Shown here: one piece after another, positions 32,028 to 39,292 of the stretch | Numbering within the stretch: the stretch's first letter is position 1 | Layout: every line of letters begins with the position of its first letter | Assembly (NCBI GenBank): GCA_944328495.1 | Contig: CALVHR010000001.1 | Span: forward strand, 60,505 to 124,504 | From: an uncultured Clostridia bacterium | Lineage (GTDB): Bacteria; Bacillota; Clostridia; Christensenellales; Borkfalkiaceae | Length of the DNA: 64,000 bases | Reading direction: 5' to 3' | Notes under the pieces: generated by a model | Database searches by the model: none | Seen by the model: only the letters and a program-made list of their open reading frames with translations | What the model was told of the DNA's origin: nothing | Translations under genes and position numbers: made by a program

Positions 32028-32130
32028 TTGGAATGCGATCTGTCGGGGAGAACGGAACAGAAGAAAGATATCTTTTTTCAATAATTCATCGCGGCGGCAG
32101 GGAAAGCCGAGGGGATTTGAAGGCAGTTTT

Positions 32131-32679
32131 TTAGTGGAGGGAAAAAGTTACCGAAACTTCGGCGGTACCGCCGAAGAAAGCGAGCAAGCCCTCTCTGGTC
32201 GCTCCGTTAATGGTGCCTATTTTTGTATAAGCCCAACTGTTGCTGCCATAAAAAATAACGATTTGATTGCCGCTGTACAAGATCACGTCCCCGACGGTTG
32301 TTGTCATCTGTTGATCATCTCTTTCCAGAGAGAATCCCAAGCCGCCGACCATTTCAAAATCGCCGTAACCGTGCATTTTTATCGTAATATCACCGTTTTG
32401 CAATTTTTCGGCAAATGCAACTGCGGAGACGGTGTCGGCCAGTGTGATTTCCATGTTATTTTCTCCGCAATATATTTGCACGGCAGTGGCCTCCTCAACG
32501 GGTACGGATTGATCCGCAGTCTGATCGTTATCCGTATTTTGCGATTGATCAATATTTTGATCTGTTTGCTGATCGGGTATTGCGGTATTTTCGGTAACGT
32601 TCGTCGCAGGAAGAGGGGGTGTGCAGGCGCAAATGACCAAAAGCACCAGGGCAAACAAAATTGCGGTTAATTTTTTCAT
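32131..32679 (-). CDS. lipoprotein with cyclophilin-like domain
   Basis: 182 residues from ATG 32679 (GGAG seven bases before; the ATG six bases further upstream is too close to it). A lipoprotein signal peptide ends at LVICAC (lipobox cysteine near residue 19). A 45-residue Q/D/N/T-rich linker follows. The rest is the cyclophilin-like fold: YGDFEMVGGLGFSLERDD, then GDVILYSGNQIVIFYGSNSW, the signature of that family. It probably sits on the outer face of the membrane. Prolyl isomerase activity is not shown by the sequence. Confidence 0.85.
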   Translation of the reverse strand: MKKLTAILFALVLLVICACTPPLPATNVTENTAIPDQQTDQNIDQSQNTDNDQTADQSVPVEEATAVQIYCGENNMEITLADTVSAVAFAEKLQNGDITIKMHGYGDFEMVGGLGFSLERDDQQMTTTVGDVILYSGNQIVIFYGSNSWAYTKIGTINGATREGLLAFFGGTAEVSVTFSLH

Positions 32680-32728
32680 AAACATTCTCCGTGTTTTGTT
32701 TAAGAGCTTATAAAAGTTTTACGCAAAT

Positions 32729-32758
32729 ATTATAACGGGCAGGATACAAATATGTCAA
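32729..32758 (-). promoter_or_regulatory. promoter of the cyclophilin-like lipoprotein
   Basis: On the minus strand TTGACA (32758-32753), 18 bases, TATAAT (32734-32729): both hexamers are perfect sigma-A matches. The start codon is 50 bases downstream. Confidence 0.8.
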
Positions 32759-32939
32759 ATACTTATATCGTATCGTACTGAATGCTTATCAGGCATAAAA
32801 CGAGATAGGACTCAACTTTTATGCGTGAGATGAAGAGCAGGCCGGGGCGCTCCGCGAGAATGAAAGTATAAATGCTTGCCGAAAATATTAAAAGGGGGGA
32901 AAAGGGATGAAGGCAACATATAAAAGTTCTTTGTAAGTG

Positions 32940-32968
32940 TTGCGTCTGTTGCCGATTTATGGTAAAAT
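32940..32968 (+). promoter_or_regulatory. likely promoter of the pyrophosphatase gene
   Basis: TTGCGT (32940-32945), 17 bases, TAAAAT (32963-32968), with the start codon at 32991. Moderate match to sigma-A consensus. Confidence 0.5.
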
Positions 32969-32990
32969 GGTTCTGCGGAGGGAAAATAAA

Positions 32991-33530
32991 ATGAATATCT
33001 GGCACGACATTTCAGAAAAACGCATACAAAGCGAAGATTTTATGTGTTATATCGAGATCCAGAAAGGATCCAAGAGCAAATACGAATTGGACAAGGAGAC
33101 GGGAGTTCTGAAACTGGATCGGGTATTGTATACATCGACGGTATACCCGGCCAGTTACGGTTTTATTCCGCGCACGTATGCGGATGACGGAGATCCTTTG
33201 GATGTTTTGGTCCTCTGCAGTGAGCCGATTTTGCCGGCGACGCTTGTGCAGTGTTATCCGATCGGGATGATCAATATGCTGGACGATTGGAAAATGGACG
33301 AGAAGATCATAGCCATTCCGTTCCGCGAGCCGACATATAACATATATAAAGACATATCCGAATTGCCGCGCCATATTTTTGACGAGATGATGCATTTTTT
33401 TGAAGTATATAAAGTACTCGAACACAAAAAGACTTTTGTCAAGGAGATCATGGGGCGGGACAATGCGGTGCAAGTGATTCAAAAGAGCATAGATAATTAC
33501 AAAATTGCCCGCGAAAAGGGAGAGATCTGA
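32991..33530 (+). CDS. ppa: inorganic pyrophosphatase (soluble, family I)
   Basis: 179 residues from ATG 32991 (GGAGGGAAAATAAA leader). It splits pyrophosphate to two phosphates, pulling biosynthetic reactions forward. Family I signatures are complete: EIQKGSKSKYELDKE, YPASYGFIPRTYADDGDPLDVLVL with the metal-binding aspartates, and KMDEKIIAIPF. The length is normal. Ten bases after its stop starts a cysteine hydrolase, so the two are co-transcribed. Confidence 0.95.
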   Translation: MNIWHDISEKRIQSEDFMCYIEIQKGSKSKYELDKETGVLKLDRVLYTSTVYPASYGFIPRTYADDGDPLDVLVLCSEPILPATLVQCYPIGMINMLDDWKMDEKIIAIPFREPTYNIYKDISELPRHIFDEMMHFFEVYKVLEHKKTFVKEIMGRDNAVQVIQKSIDNYKIAREKGEI

Positions 33531-33539
33531 GGAGACAAG

Positions 33540-34055
33540 ATGTCAAAAAGAGCATTGATCGTAGTGGATATGCAAAACGATTTCATAAGCGGGTCGCTGG
33601 GCACGCAGGAGGCGCGGGCGATCGTCGCAAAGGTGAAAGAGCGCATACAAAGGGCGCGCGGAACGGGTGAAGATGTAATTTTTACGCGCGATACGCATTC
33701 GCAGAATTATCTTTGCACGCAAGAGGGGAAAAATCTGCCGGTTGCGCATTGTATCTGCGGGACATTCGGCTGGGAGCTTGCGGAGGGGCTTGCGGCCGCA
33801 GGCGAAAAGGTGATCGACAAGCCTACGTTCGGCAGTACGGAGCTGGGCAGATACGCGGCGGAGAAGGGGTATGAACAGATCGAGCTGATCGGAGTATGCA
33901 CGGACATTTGCGTTCTTTCCAATGCTTTGATCGTAAAAGCGTTCTGCCCGGAAGCCGAAATTTCCGTTCGGGCATCTTGTTGTGCGGGCGTGACGCCTGT
34001 GCGCCACGCAACGGCTTTGGAGGCGATGTCCGCGTGCCAGATAAAGATAATTTAA
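33540..34055 (+). CDS. nicotinamidase/isochorismatase family cysteine hydrolase
   Basis: 171 residues. The catalytic triad is visible: D in VVDMQNDF (about residue 10), K in VIDKPTF, nucleophile C in GVCTDICV (about residue 120). A TRDTHSQNY segment supplies the D-x-H metal site of nicotinamidases, so conversion of nicotinamide to nicotinic acid in NAD salvage is plausible, though pncA cannot be assigned with certainty. It follows ppa with a 9-base gap. Confidence 0.85.
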   Translation: MSKRALIVVDMQNDFISGSLGTQEARAIVAKVKERIQRARGTGEDVIFTRDTHSQNYLCTQEGKNLPVAHCICGTFGWELAEGLAAAGEKVIDKPTFGSTELGRYAAEKGYEQIELIGVCTDICVLSNALIVKAFCPEAEISVRASCCAGVTPVRHATALEAMSACQIKII

Positions 34056-34122
34056 AGAAACAATGTGCGCGGATAAGATTCATGCAAAATAGCGTACAGC
34101 CGATCGGGCGGGGGAGAAGGCC

Positions 34123-35154
34123 ATGAAACTTCTGATCACGGGAGGCGCCGGCTTTATCGGAAGTGCTTTCGTGCGGTTCACGTTGCGCGAGCACCCCGAA
34201 GACGAAGTCGTGTGTCTGGATAAACTTACGTATGCGGGCAATCTTGCAAACCTGGAAGGTGCCTTTCAAACGCGCGCATTTCGTTTCGTGCGCGGCGACA
34301 TTGCAGACAGAGAAAAGATCGCCGCGTTTTTTGCGCGGGAGAAGTTTGACGGCGTGATCAATTTTGCGGCAGAAAGCCATGTCGATCGGGCGATCGCCGA
34401 CGCAGAGCCGTTTGCCGTGACCAATTATCTGGGTACGCAGGATCTTTTGGAAGCGAGTTATCGCACGGGAGTATCGCGATTTCATCAGATATCCACCGAT
34501 GAGGTATACGGTTCGCTGCCGCTGGACGGAACACATTTATTTACGGAACAGTCTGCGCTCCTTCCGTCGGGACCGTATTCGGCGAGCAAAGCGGCCGCAG
34601 ATCTGCTGGTCATGTCCTATTATCGGACATACGCATTGCCTGTAACGATCACGCGCTCGTCCAACAACTACGGGAAATATCAGTTTCCCGAAAAGCTTAT
34701 TCCGCTTGTGATTTTGCGCGCATTGCGCGGCGAAAGCGTGCCGGTGTATGGCGACGGAAAGAATGTTCGCGATTGGCTGAGCGTGGAGGAGCATTGCCGT
34801 GCAATCGATCTGGTGTTTCGATGCGGCAGAATCGGCGAAGTGTACAATGTGGGCGGAAACGGTGAGATCTCCAATATCGATCTTGTAAAATTTATACTTA
34901 AAAAACTGGGGAAAAGCGAAAGCCTGATTGGTTTTGTTGCCGATCGTAAGGGGCACGATCGGCGATATGCGCTGGATTTTTCCAAATTGTACAACGAGCT
35001 GGGGTGGGAGCCGAAGATTCCGCTTTCGGAAGGGATCGGGCAAACCGTTCGCTGGTACACAGAAAATACCGCATGGCTGCATGATGTCGAAAGCGGCAAA
35101 TACAGGGAAAAGAATGCACAAATTTTGTCTTGCGCGCATTGCGAATCGCTCTGA
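34123..35154 (+). CDS. rfbB: dTDP-glucose 4,6-dehydratase (RfbB-like)
   Basis: 343 residues, an extended short-chain dehydrogenase. The NAD site is GGAGFIGSAFVR at 7-18. LDKLTYAGNLANL and NFAAESHVDRAI are the dehydratase signatures. The active-site STDEVYGSL supplies Thr/Asp/Glu, and the Y-x3-K pair is in YSASKAAAD. It should make dTDP-4-keto-6-deoxyglucose for cell-surface sugars. The other rhamnose genes (rfbA, rfbC, rfbD) are not adjacent. A GGGGGAGAAGGCC leader precedes ATG 34123. The C-terminus (SCAHCESL) is a little longer than usual. Confidence 0.93.
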   Translation: MKLLITGGAGFIGSAFVRFTLREHPEDEVVCLDKLTYAGNLANLEGAFQTRAFRFVRGDIADREKIAAFFAREKFDGVINFAAESHVDRAIADAEPFAVTNYLGTQDLLEASYRTGVSRFHQISTDEVYGSLPLDGTHLFTEQSALLPSGPYSASKAAADLLVMSYYRTYALPVTITRSSNNYGKYQFPEKLIPLVILRALRGESVPVYGDGKNVRDWLSVEEHCRAIDLVFRCGRIGEVYNVGGNGEISNIDLVKFILKKLGKSESLIGFVADRKGHDRRYALDFSKLYNELGWEPKIPLSEGIGQTVRWYTENTAWLHDVESGKYREKNAQILSCAHCESL

Positions 35155-35170
35155 TGCGCGCAGCAGAGAA

Positions 35171-35217
35171 GAATACGGGGATGCCCCGCGGCTGAGCCGC
35201 GGGGCATCCCCGTATTC
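35171..35217. terminator. 22-bp perfect inverted repeat after rfbB
   Basis: The arms 35171-35192 and 35196-35217 are exact reverse complements around TGA, very GC-rich. It separates convergent rfbB and the acidic lipoprotein gene and could stop transcription from both sides, although the T-runs are poor. Confidence 0.65.
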
Positions 35218-35261
35218 GTTGAAAGGTGTAAAGAGGAGTTGCTCACAGAGGATGCAATGCA

Positions 35262-36311
35262 TCAGTGTCTGTCGAAGTGCATCTGACCGCCTGCATATTC
35301 GTACAGGTAAGAAGTCGTACCGTCGTCATTGGTTACGATCGTAACGCGGTAGCTTTCGGTTGCGTTGCGGTCTCCGATGCGAACGGTGATCCCTTTGTTT
35401 CCTTCATCTTCAAAGTAAAAACGTGTGGCCTGATTTGTTTCGCGGTCATAGATTTCCAGCTCGATCTCGGTTTCGTTGCGTTCTTCTTCGTATTCGAGGG
35501 AGGTCCTTTCGAGCAGAGCTCCGTTTTCATACAGAGAATAGGTGTATTCCTGTTCAGATTCGCCGCTTTCCTGCGAGACGGACTGTTCCACGGTCATATA
35601 TTTTCCCGTCTGGCTGTCGAGAGTGACAATAAATTCTGTTTCGAGTTCGGATTCATCGTATTCGGTTTCCGATTCCTTTTCGCCGCGTACGGGGTATTCC
35701 TCTTCGCCGACTACAAGGATACCTTCGATGCGGTATTCGGTCTTGATCTCATTGTCGTCATCGTCGTGAAAGTCATCTCTGTCACGATCTTGGTCGCGGT
35801 CGCGATCGCGGTAGTCGTCGTCGAAATCGTCTTCGTCTGCAGTATCAAAGCTTACGGTGCGAAGGGGATTTGTCTTTTCGACCTGGTTGTAATAGAGCAC
35901 ATATTCGACCGTTTCGCCCAGCATGTCTTTATAGGACACGATTTCTTTCACGGCATAGTTTTCGCGGTCGGAGGTTTCGTTGGACACGGAATAAACACCG
36001 TCGCTGAGAATGCTTTCGACCAGCAGCATATGTTCGTTGAGCATTGTGATGGTCTCTTCGTCGGTGACGGAAGCCGCTCTTGCGGAAGCAAAACTCATCG
36101 CTGCCGCAGCGGGAGTATCGGAACTGTTCATCGCGGAGATGAGGGTGCCTGCGGAGAGGGCGCTGAAGCCGTACACTTCGCTGACAGAAGCGGAGGAGGC
36201 GCCGGAGCCGTTCTCATTTTTGGAAGCAGAGGTATCGTCGCAAGCCGCGATGCCGAAAGCGAGCGCCGTGCCGAGAGCCAAAGCCGTTAGAGTGAGGATT
36301 GTTTTTTTCAT
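35262..36311 (-). CDS. secreted acidic lipoprotein, unknown
   Basis: 349 residues from ATG 36311 with GGAG upstream on the minus strand; the frame stays open further but the earlier part reads as a hydrophobic shadow. The signal peptide ends at GIAACDD, lipobox cysteine near residue 23. A low-complexity acidic-basic run DDYRDRDRDQDRDRDDFHDDDD lies near 165-186, shown here only in part. The remaining beta-rich region has repeated paired strands (EYRIEGILVVGEEEYPV, later TYSLYENGALLERTS). It resembles no family I know; the D/R run could bind metal ions. Confidence 0.7.
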   Translation of the reverse strand: MKKTILTLTALALGTALAFGIAACDDTSASKNENGSGASSASVSEVYGFSALSAGTLISAMNSSDTPAAAAMSFASARAASVTDEETITMLNEHMLLVESILSDGVYSVSNETSDRENYAVKEIVSYKDMLGETVEYVLYYNQVEKTNPLRTVSFDTADEDDFDDDYRDRDRDQDRDRDDFHDDDDNEIKTEYRIEGILVVGEEEYPVRGEKESETEYDESELETEFIVTLDSQTGKYMTVEQSVSQESGESEQEYTYSLYENGALLERTSLEYEEERNETEIELEIYDRETNQATRFYFEDEGNKGITVRIGDRNATESYRVTIVTNDDGTTSYLYEYAGGQMHFDRH

Positions 36312-36478
36312 GGTAAAGATCTCCTTGTTTTTTAATTTAAACGCGGTTTGCGTTTTGTTTTTACACTTATACAACAGCGGAAAATAGTAAATTGTTGGGA
36401 AAAATAAAAAAAATACAAAATTTTTTAAAATTAAGTTTTCATAAGTGGGTGAGGAATTGCGGGCAAATAAAAAATATG

Positions 36479-36507
36479 TTGACAAAAAGTGCCGAATGTG
36501 CTAATAT
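36479..36507 (+). promoter_or_regulatory. promoter of the ilvBN leader
   Basis: TTGACA (36479-36484), 17 bases, TAATAT (36502-36507): strong sigma-A promoter at the start of the T-box leader. Confidence 0.85.
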
Positions 36508-36514
36508 ATTTATA

Positions 36515-36800
36515 AATATAAAGAAACGCAGGGACGGGGAGGAGTATTCGCTTTTCGGGTTTAAGAGAGAGAACGGACGGTGCAAGTTCTTACGGGAAAG
36601 CGGAGAAGGTAGCCCCTGAGCGGCGGACCGAAAGGGAACGAGTAGGCTTCGACGGTGATTCCCGCCGTTATGAGGGAACCGATATCGGCGCGCGAGCGCC
36701 TGCATCGGACAGAGTGCGGGGTCGGTGATCCCGAAATCAGGTGGTAACGCGGTTATGATCGCCCTGAACGGCCAAATGGTCGTTCGGGGCATTTTTATAG
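36515..36800 (+). ncRNA. T-box leader RNA upstream of ilvB
   Basis: The leader contains the stem I distal motif GGTGCAAGTTC (about 36579-36589), a CCCCTGAGCGG segment after the specifier region, and the T-box AGGTGGTAACGCGG at 36739-36752, followed directly by a terminator (36761-36790 plus T5). Uncharged tRNA binding would stabilise the antiterminator and switch on ilvBN. The specifier codon may be GTA (Val) at 36609-36611, a weak call made from its position before GCCCCTGAG. Branched-chain amino acid control fits the downstream genes. Confidence 0.88.
36761..36796 (+). terminator. T-box regulated terminator
   Basis: GCCCTGAACGGCC (36761-36773) pairs with GGTCGTTCGGGGC (36778-36790) around AAAT, followed by ATTTTT. 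The left arm lies next to the T-box sequence, as expected for terminator/antiterminator competition. Confidence 0.88.
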
Positions 36801-36879
36801 GTTGTTTTCCGGGGGCGGAAGTTTTCGGAATGCGGCGGGCAGTGCGGGAGTATTCGCACATTATTACGGAGGTCAGGTT

Positions 36880-38625
36880 ATGAAGATCAAGGGAACGCAA
36901 TTGTTTGTGAAGGCGCTGATTGAAGAGGGCGTTGACACGCTGTTCGCCTATCCGGGAGGGATGGCGATCGATCTGTTTGATGCATTGTACGGCGTGAAGG
37001 AATTCCGCGTGGTATTGCCGCGGCATGAACAGGGACTTGTGCATGCGGCGGACGGGTATGCCCGTGCGACGGGAAAGACGGGCGTGTGTCTGGTGACGAG
37101 CGGACCCGGCGCAACCAATCTTGTTACGGGTATCGCAACAGCCAATTTTGACAGCGTGCCGCTGGTCTGTTTTACGGGGCAGGTTCCGACCAACCTGATC
37201 GGCAACGATGCGTTTCAGGAAGTGGACATAGTGGGCATTTGCCGCAGCATTTGCAAATACGCGGTGACCGTGCGCAGGCGCGAGGATCTGGGGCGCATCA
37301 TAAAAGAAGCGTTTTACATTGCCCGCACGGGCAAGCCGGGGCCGGTATTGGTCGATTTGCCCAAAGATATACAGCTTGCGCTGGGTTCGGACGAATATCC
37401 GAAAGAGGTATTCATGCGCAGCTACAAGCCTTCGACGAGTGTGCACATGGGGCAGCTGAAAAAGGCGGCGGATATGCTCGCGAATGCAAAGCGCCCGCTT
37501 TTTCTTGTGGGAGGCGGCGTAAATATATCGCATGCGGGAGCGGCGATGACCGGGCTTGCCGAAGCAATGAACGTGCCTGTTGTCACGACGATCATGGGCA
37601 AAGGTGCTCTTCCGACCGATCATCCGCTGTATATCGGGAATATGGGGATGCACGGGAACGTAGCGGCGAACACTGCCGTTTCCGAATGTGATCTGCTCTT
37701 TTCGATCGGGACGCGGTTCAATGACCGTATTACGGGGAAGATCAGCGAGTTTGCGAAGGGCGCGAAGATTGTGCATATTGATATCGATGCCGCATCGATC
37801 TCCCGAAATATTGTCGTGGATGTGCCGATCGTAGCGGATGCGCGGGAAGCGATCGAGAAATTTGCGGAGATCGCGAAAGCGCCGTCGCATACGGGTGAAT
37901 GGGTGGAACGCCTGCAAAAGCTTAGAGCGGAAAATCCGATCCGCATGAGTGCGGCGGCGGCGCCGCTCACGCCGCAGGATATCATTGAAGGGATCAACCG
38001 CAATTTTGCGGAGGCGATCGTCACGACGGATGTAGGGCAGAATCAGATGTGGACGACGCAATTTCTGCAGCTGCGCGGGAAGAGCCGCCTGCTGACTTCG
38101 GGCGGGTTGGGCACGATGGGATACGGGCTTCCCGCGGCGATCGGTGCAAAGCTCGGCTGTCCCGATATGGCAGTCGTCAGCGTATCGGGCGACGGCGGTT
38201 TTCAGATGAACGAACAGGAGCTTGCGACGGCAGTGTGCGAGGAACTGCCCATTACGGTGTGCATTCTCAACAATTCTTATCTCGGCAATGTGCGGCAGTG
38301 GCAGGAAATGTTTTTCGGCGGGAGATATTCCTGTACCTGCCTTGAAAAGCGCAGAAGCTGCGGAGCATGGTGTTCCAAACCCGGTGCAAAGTGTCCGCCG
38401 TACGTGCCTGATTTTGTCAAACTTGCCGATACATACGGAATCGAGGGCATACGCGTGACCAAGCGTGAGGATATCGACGCAGCGTTTGCGCGTGCGAAAA
38501 AGAATACAAATGCGCCGACGATCATCGAATTTATCATCGAGCGCGAGGCGGATATACTTCCCATGGTGCCCGGCGGGAATGCGCTTTCGGACATGATCAC
38601 CGAATACAAAAAGGAGGGCAAATAA
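36880..38625 (+). CDS. ilvB: acetolactate synthase large subunit
   Basis: 581 residues from ATG 36880 (TACGGAGGTCAGGTT leader). First common step of valine, leucine and isoleucine synthesis: two pyruvates to acetolactate, using thiamine diphosphate and FAD. The ThDP glutamate is in PRHEQGLVHAADGYARATG, the FAD region in NMGMHGNVAAN, and the ThDP-Mg motif in VSGDGGFQMNEQELAT. An unusual cysteine-rich insert (five cysteines, C-x-C-x6-C-x3-C-x6-C) lies at about 480-505, just before PDFVKLA. It overlaps nothing; ilvN starts one base after its stop. Confidence 0.96.
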   Translation: MKIKGTQLFVKALIEEGVDTLFAYPGGMAIDLFDALYGVKEFRVVLPRHEQGLVHAADGYARATGKTGVCLVTSGPGATNLVTGIATANFDSVPLVCFTGQVPTNLIGNDAFQEVDIVGICRSICKYAVTVRRREDLGRIIKEAFYIARTGKPGPVLVDLPKDIQLALGSDEYPKEVFMRSYKPSTSVHMGQLKKAADMLANAKRPLFLVGGGVNISHAGAAMTGLAEAMNVPVVTTIMGKGALPTDHPLYIGNMGMHGNVAANTAVSECDLLFSIGTRFNDRITGKISEFAKGAKIVHIDIDAASISRNIVVDVPIVADAREAIEKFAEIAKAPSHTGEWVERLQKLRAENPIRMSAAAAPLTPQDIIEGINRNFAEAIVTTDVGQNQMWTTQFLQLRGKSRLLTSGGLGTMGYGLPAAIGAKLGCPDMAVVSVSGDGGFQMNEQELATAVCEELPITVCILNNSYLGNVRQWQEMFFGGRYSCTCLEKRRSCGAWCSKPGAKCPPYVPDFVKLADTYGIEGIRVTKREDIDAAFARAKKNTNAPTIIEFIIEREADILPMVPGGNALSDMITEYKKEGK

Positions 38626-38626
38626 T

Positions 38627-39136
38627 ATGGCGGGCGAACGCAAAAGATGGATCTCATTGTATGTTGAAAACGATGTCGGTGTTCTGGCGAAGATCGCCGG
38701 TCTGTTTTCGGGCAAATCGTACAACCTTTCCAGCCTGACGGTGGGCGAAACGGAGGACCCGACGGTCTCCCGAATGACGATCAGCCTTGTGGGTGACGAC
38801 AAGACGTTCGAACAGATCAAAAAACAGCTCAACCGCAGCGTCGAGGTGATCAAGGTGCTGGATTTTACGGATCTTGCCATCCATAAAAAGGAGATCCTGT
38901 ATATCAAGATACACAGTTTGAAAAAGGATGAAATGGAGGAGATCTTCCGTTCGGCGGCAGTATTCGGCGTGACCGTCTGTGACTATGACCGCAATTCTTT
39001 GATTTTGGAAAGTTTGAAAACAGAATCCAAAAACAGCGATGTTCTTCGTTATTATATGAAGTATTATGCGACGCGCATGGAAGCGGTGCGCGGCGGTTCG
39101 GTCGCGATCGAGTCTGTCAGCAAGAACGACCGCTGA
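38627..39136 (+). CDS. ilvN: acetolactate synthase small (regulatory) subunit
   Basis: 169 residues. ACT domain at the N-terminus (WISLYVENDVGVLAKIAGLF, then SGKSYNLSSLTVGETED), which binds valine for feedback inhibition, followed by the helical/beta C-terminal domain that activates IlvB. Normal IlvH/IlvN length. It follows ilvB immediately with AAGGAGGGCAAATA inside the ilvB end as ribosome binding site. The operon is ended by an 18-bp stem terminator. Confidence 0.95.
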   Translation: MAGERKRWISLYVENDVGVLAKIAGLFSGKSYNLSSLTVGETEDPTVSRMTISLVGDDKTFEQIKKQLNRSVEVIKVLDFTDLAIHKKEILYIKIHSLKKDEMEEIFRSAAVFGVTVCDYDRNSLILESLKTESKNSDVLRYYMKYYATRMEAVRGGSVAIESVSKNDR

Positions 39137-39182
39137 ATTGCAAGAAAAAACGCTGTCGATCGATTTTATAGTATGAAAGAAA

Positions 39183-39224
39183 AAAAGCGCGCTGTCCGTT
39201 GCAGGAAACGGACAGCGCGCTTTT
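39183..39224 (+). terminator. terminator of the ilvBN operon
   Basis: An 18-bp perfect stem (39183-39200 with 39207-39224), 6-base loop, flanked by A6 and T4. Confidence 0.85.
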
Positions 39225-39235
39225 CGGTTAAAAAC

Positions 39236-39259
39236 GGCGGGCGCAGAAATGCGCCCGCC
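39236..39259 (-). terminator. terminator of the Ig-like lipoprotein operon
   Basis: GGCGGGCGCA/TGCGCCCGCC with a GAAA/TTTC loop; on the minus strand it is followed by GTTTTTAA. It lies 33 bases after the stop of the 1,636-residue gene. Confidence 0.75.
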
Positions 39260-39292
39260 TTACGAAGGATAAAAGGGGAAGTGTGAACTTGT

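Larger units (their letters stand above)
31643..32130. other. 488-base gap with two hairpins, no supported gene
   Basis: It contains a terminator at 31791-31827 and a 19-bp perfect inverted repeat at 31987-32027 with a 3-base loop. Short open frames on both strands (31860-32084 forward, 31557-31802 reverse) have no ribosome binding sites and no recognisable domains. The lipoprotein gene on the minus strand ends at 32131. Confidence 0.6.
32680..32990. other. divergent promoter region between the lipoprotein and ppa
   Basis: The gap holds the leftward lipoprotein promoter at 32729-32758 and a likely rightward promoter at 32940-32968. Between them I see a purine-rich stretch (AAAGGGGGGAAAAGGGATGAAGG, 32889-32912 region) but no gene or clear hairpin. 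Confidence 0.55.

Noticed and set aside
31860-32084. 74-codon frame in the gap after the 30608 gene
   Set aside because: No ribosome binding site, and it runs across a 19-bp perfect hairpin; more likely non-coding.
36439-38907. 822-codon minus-strand frame over ilvB
   Set aside because: Arginine/histidine-rich shadow of ilvB; the T-box, ilvB and ilvN on the plus strand explain the region.
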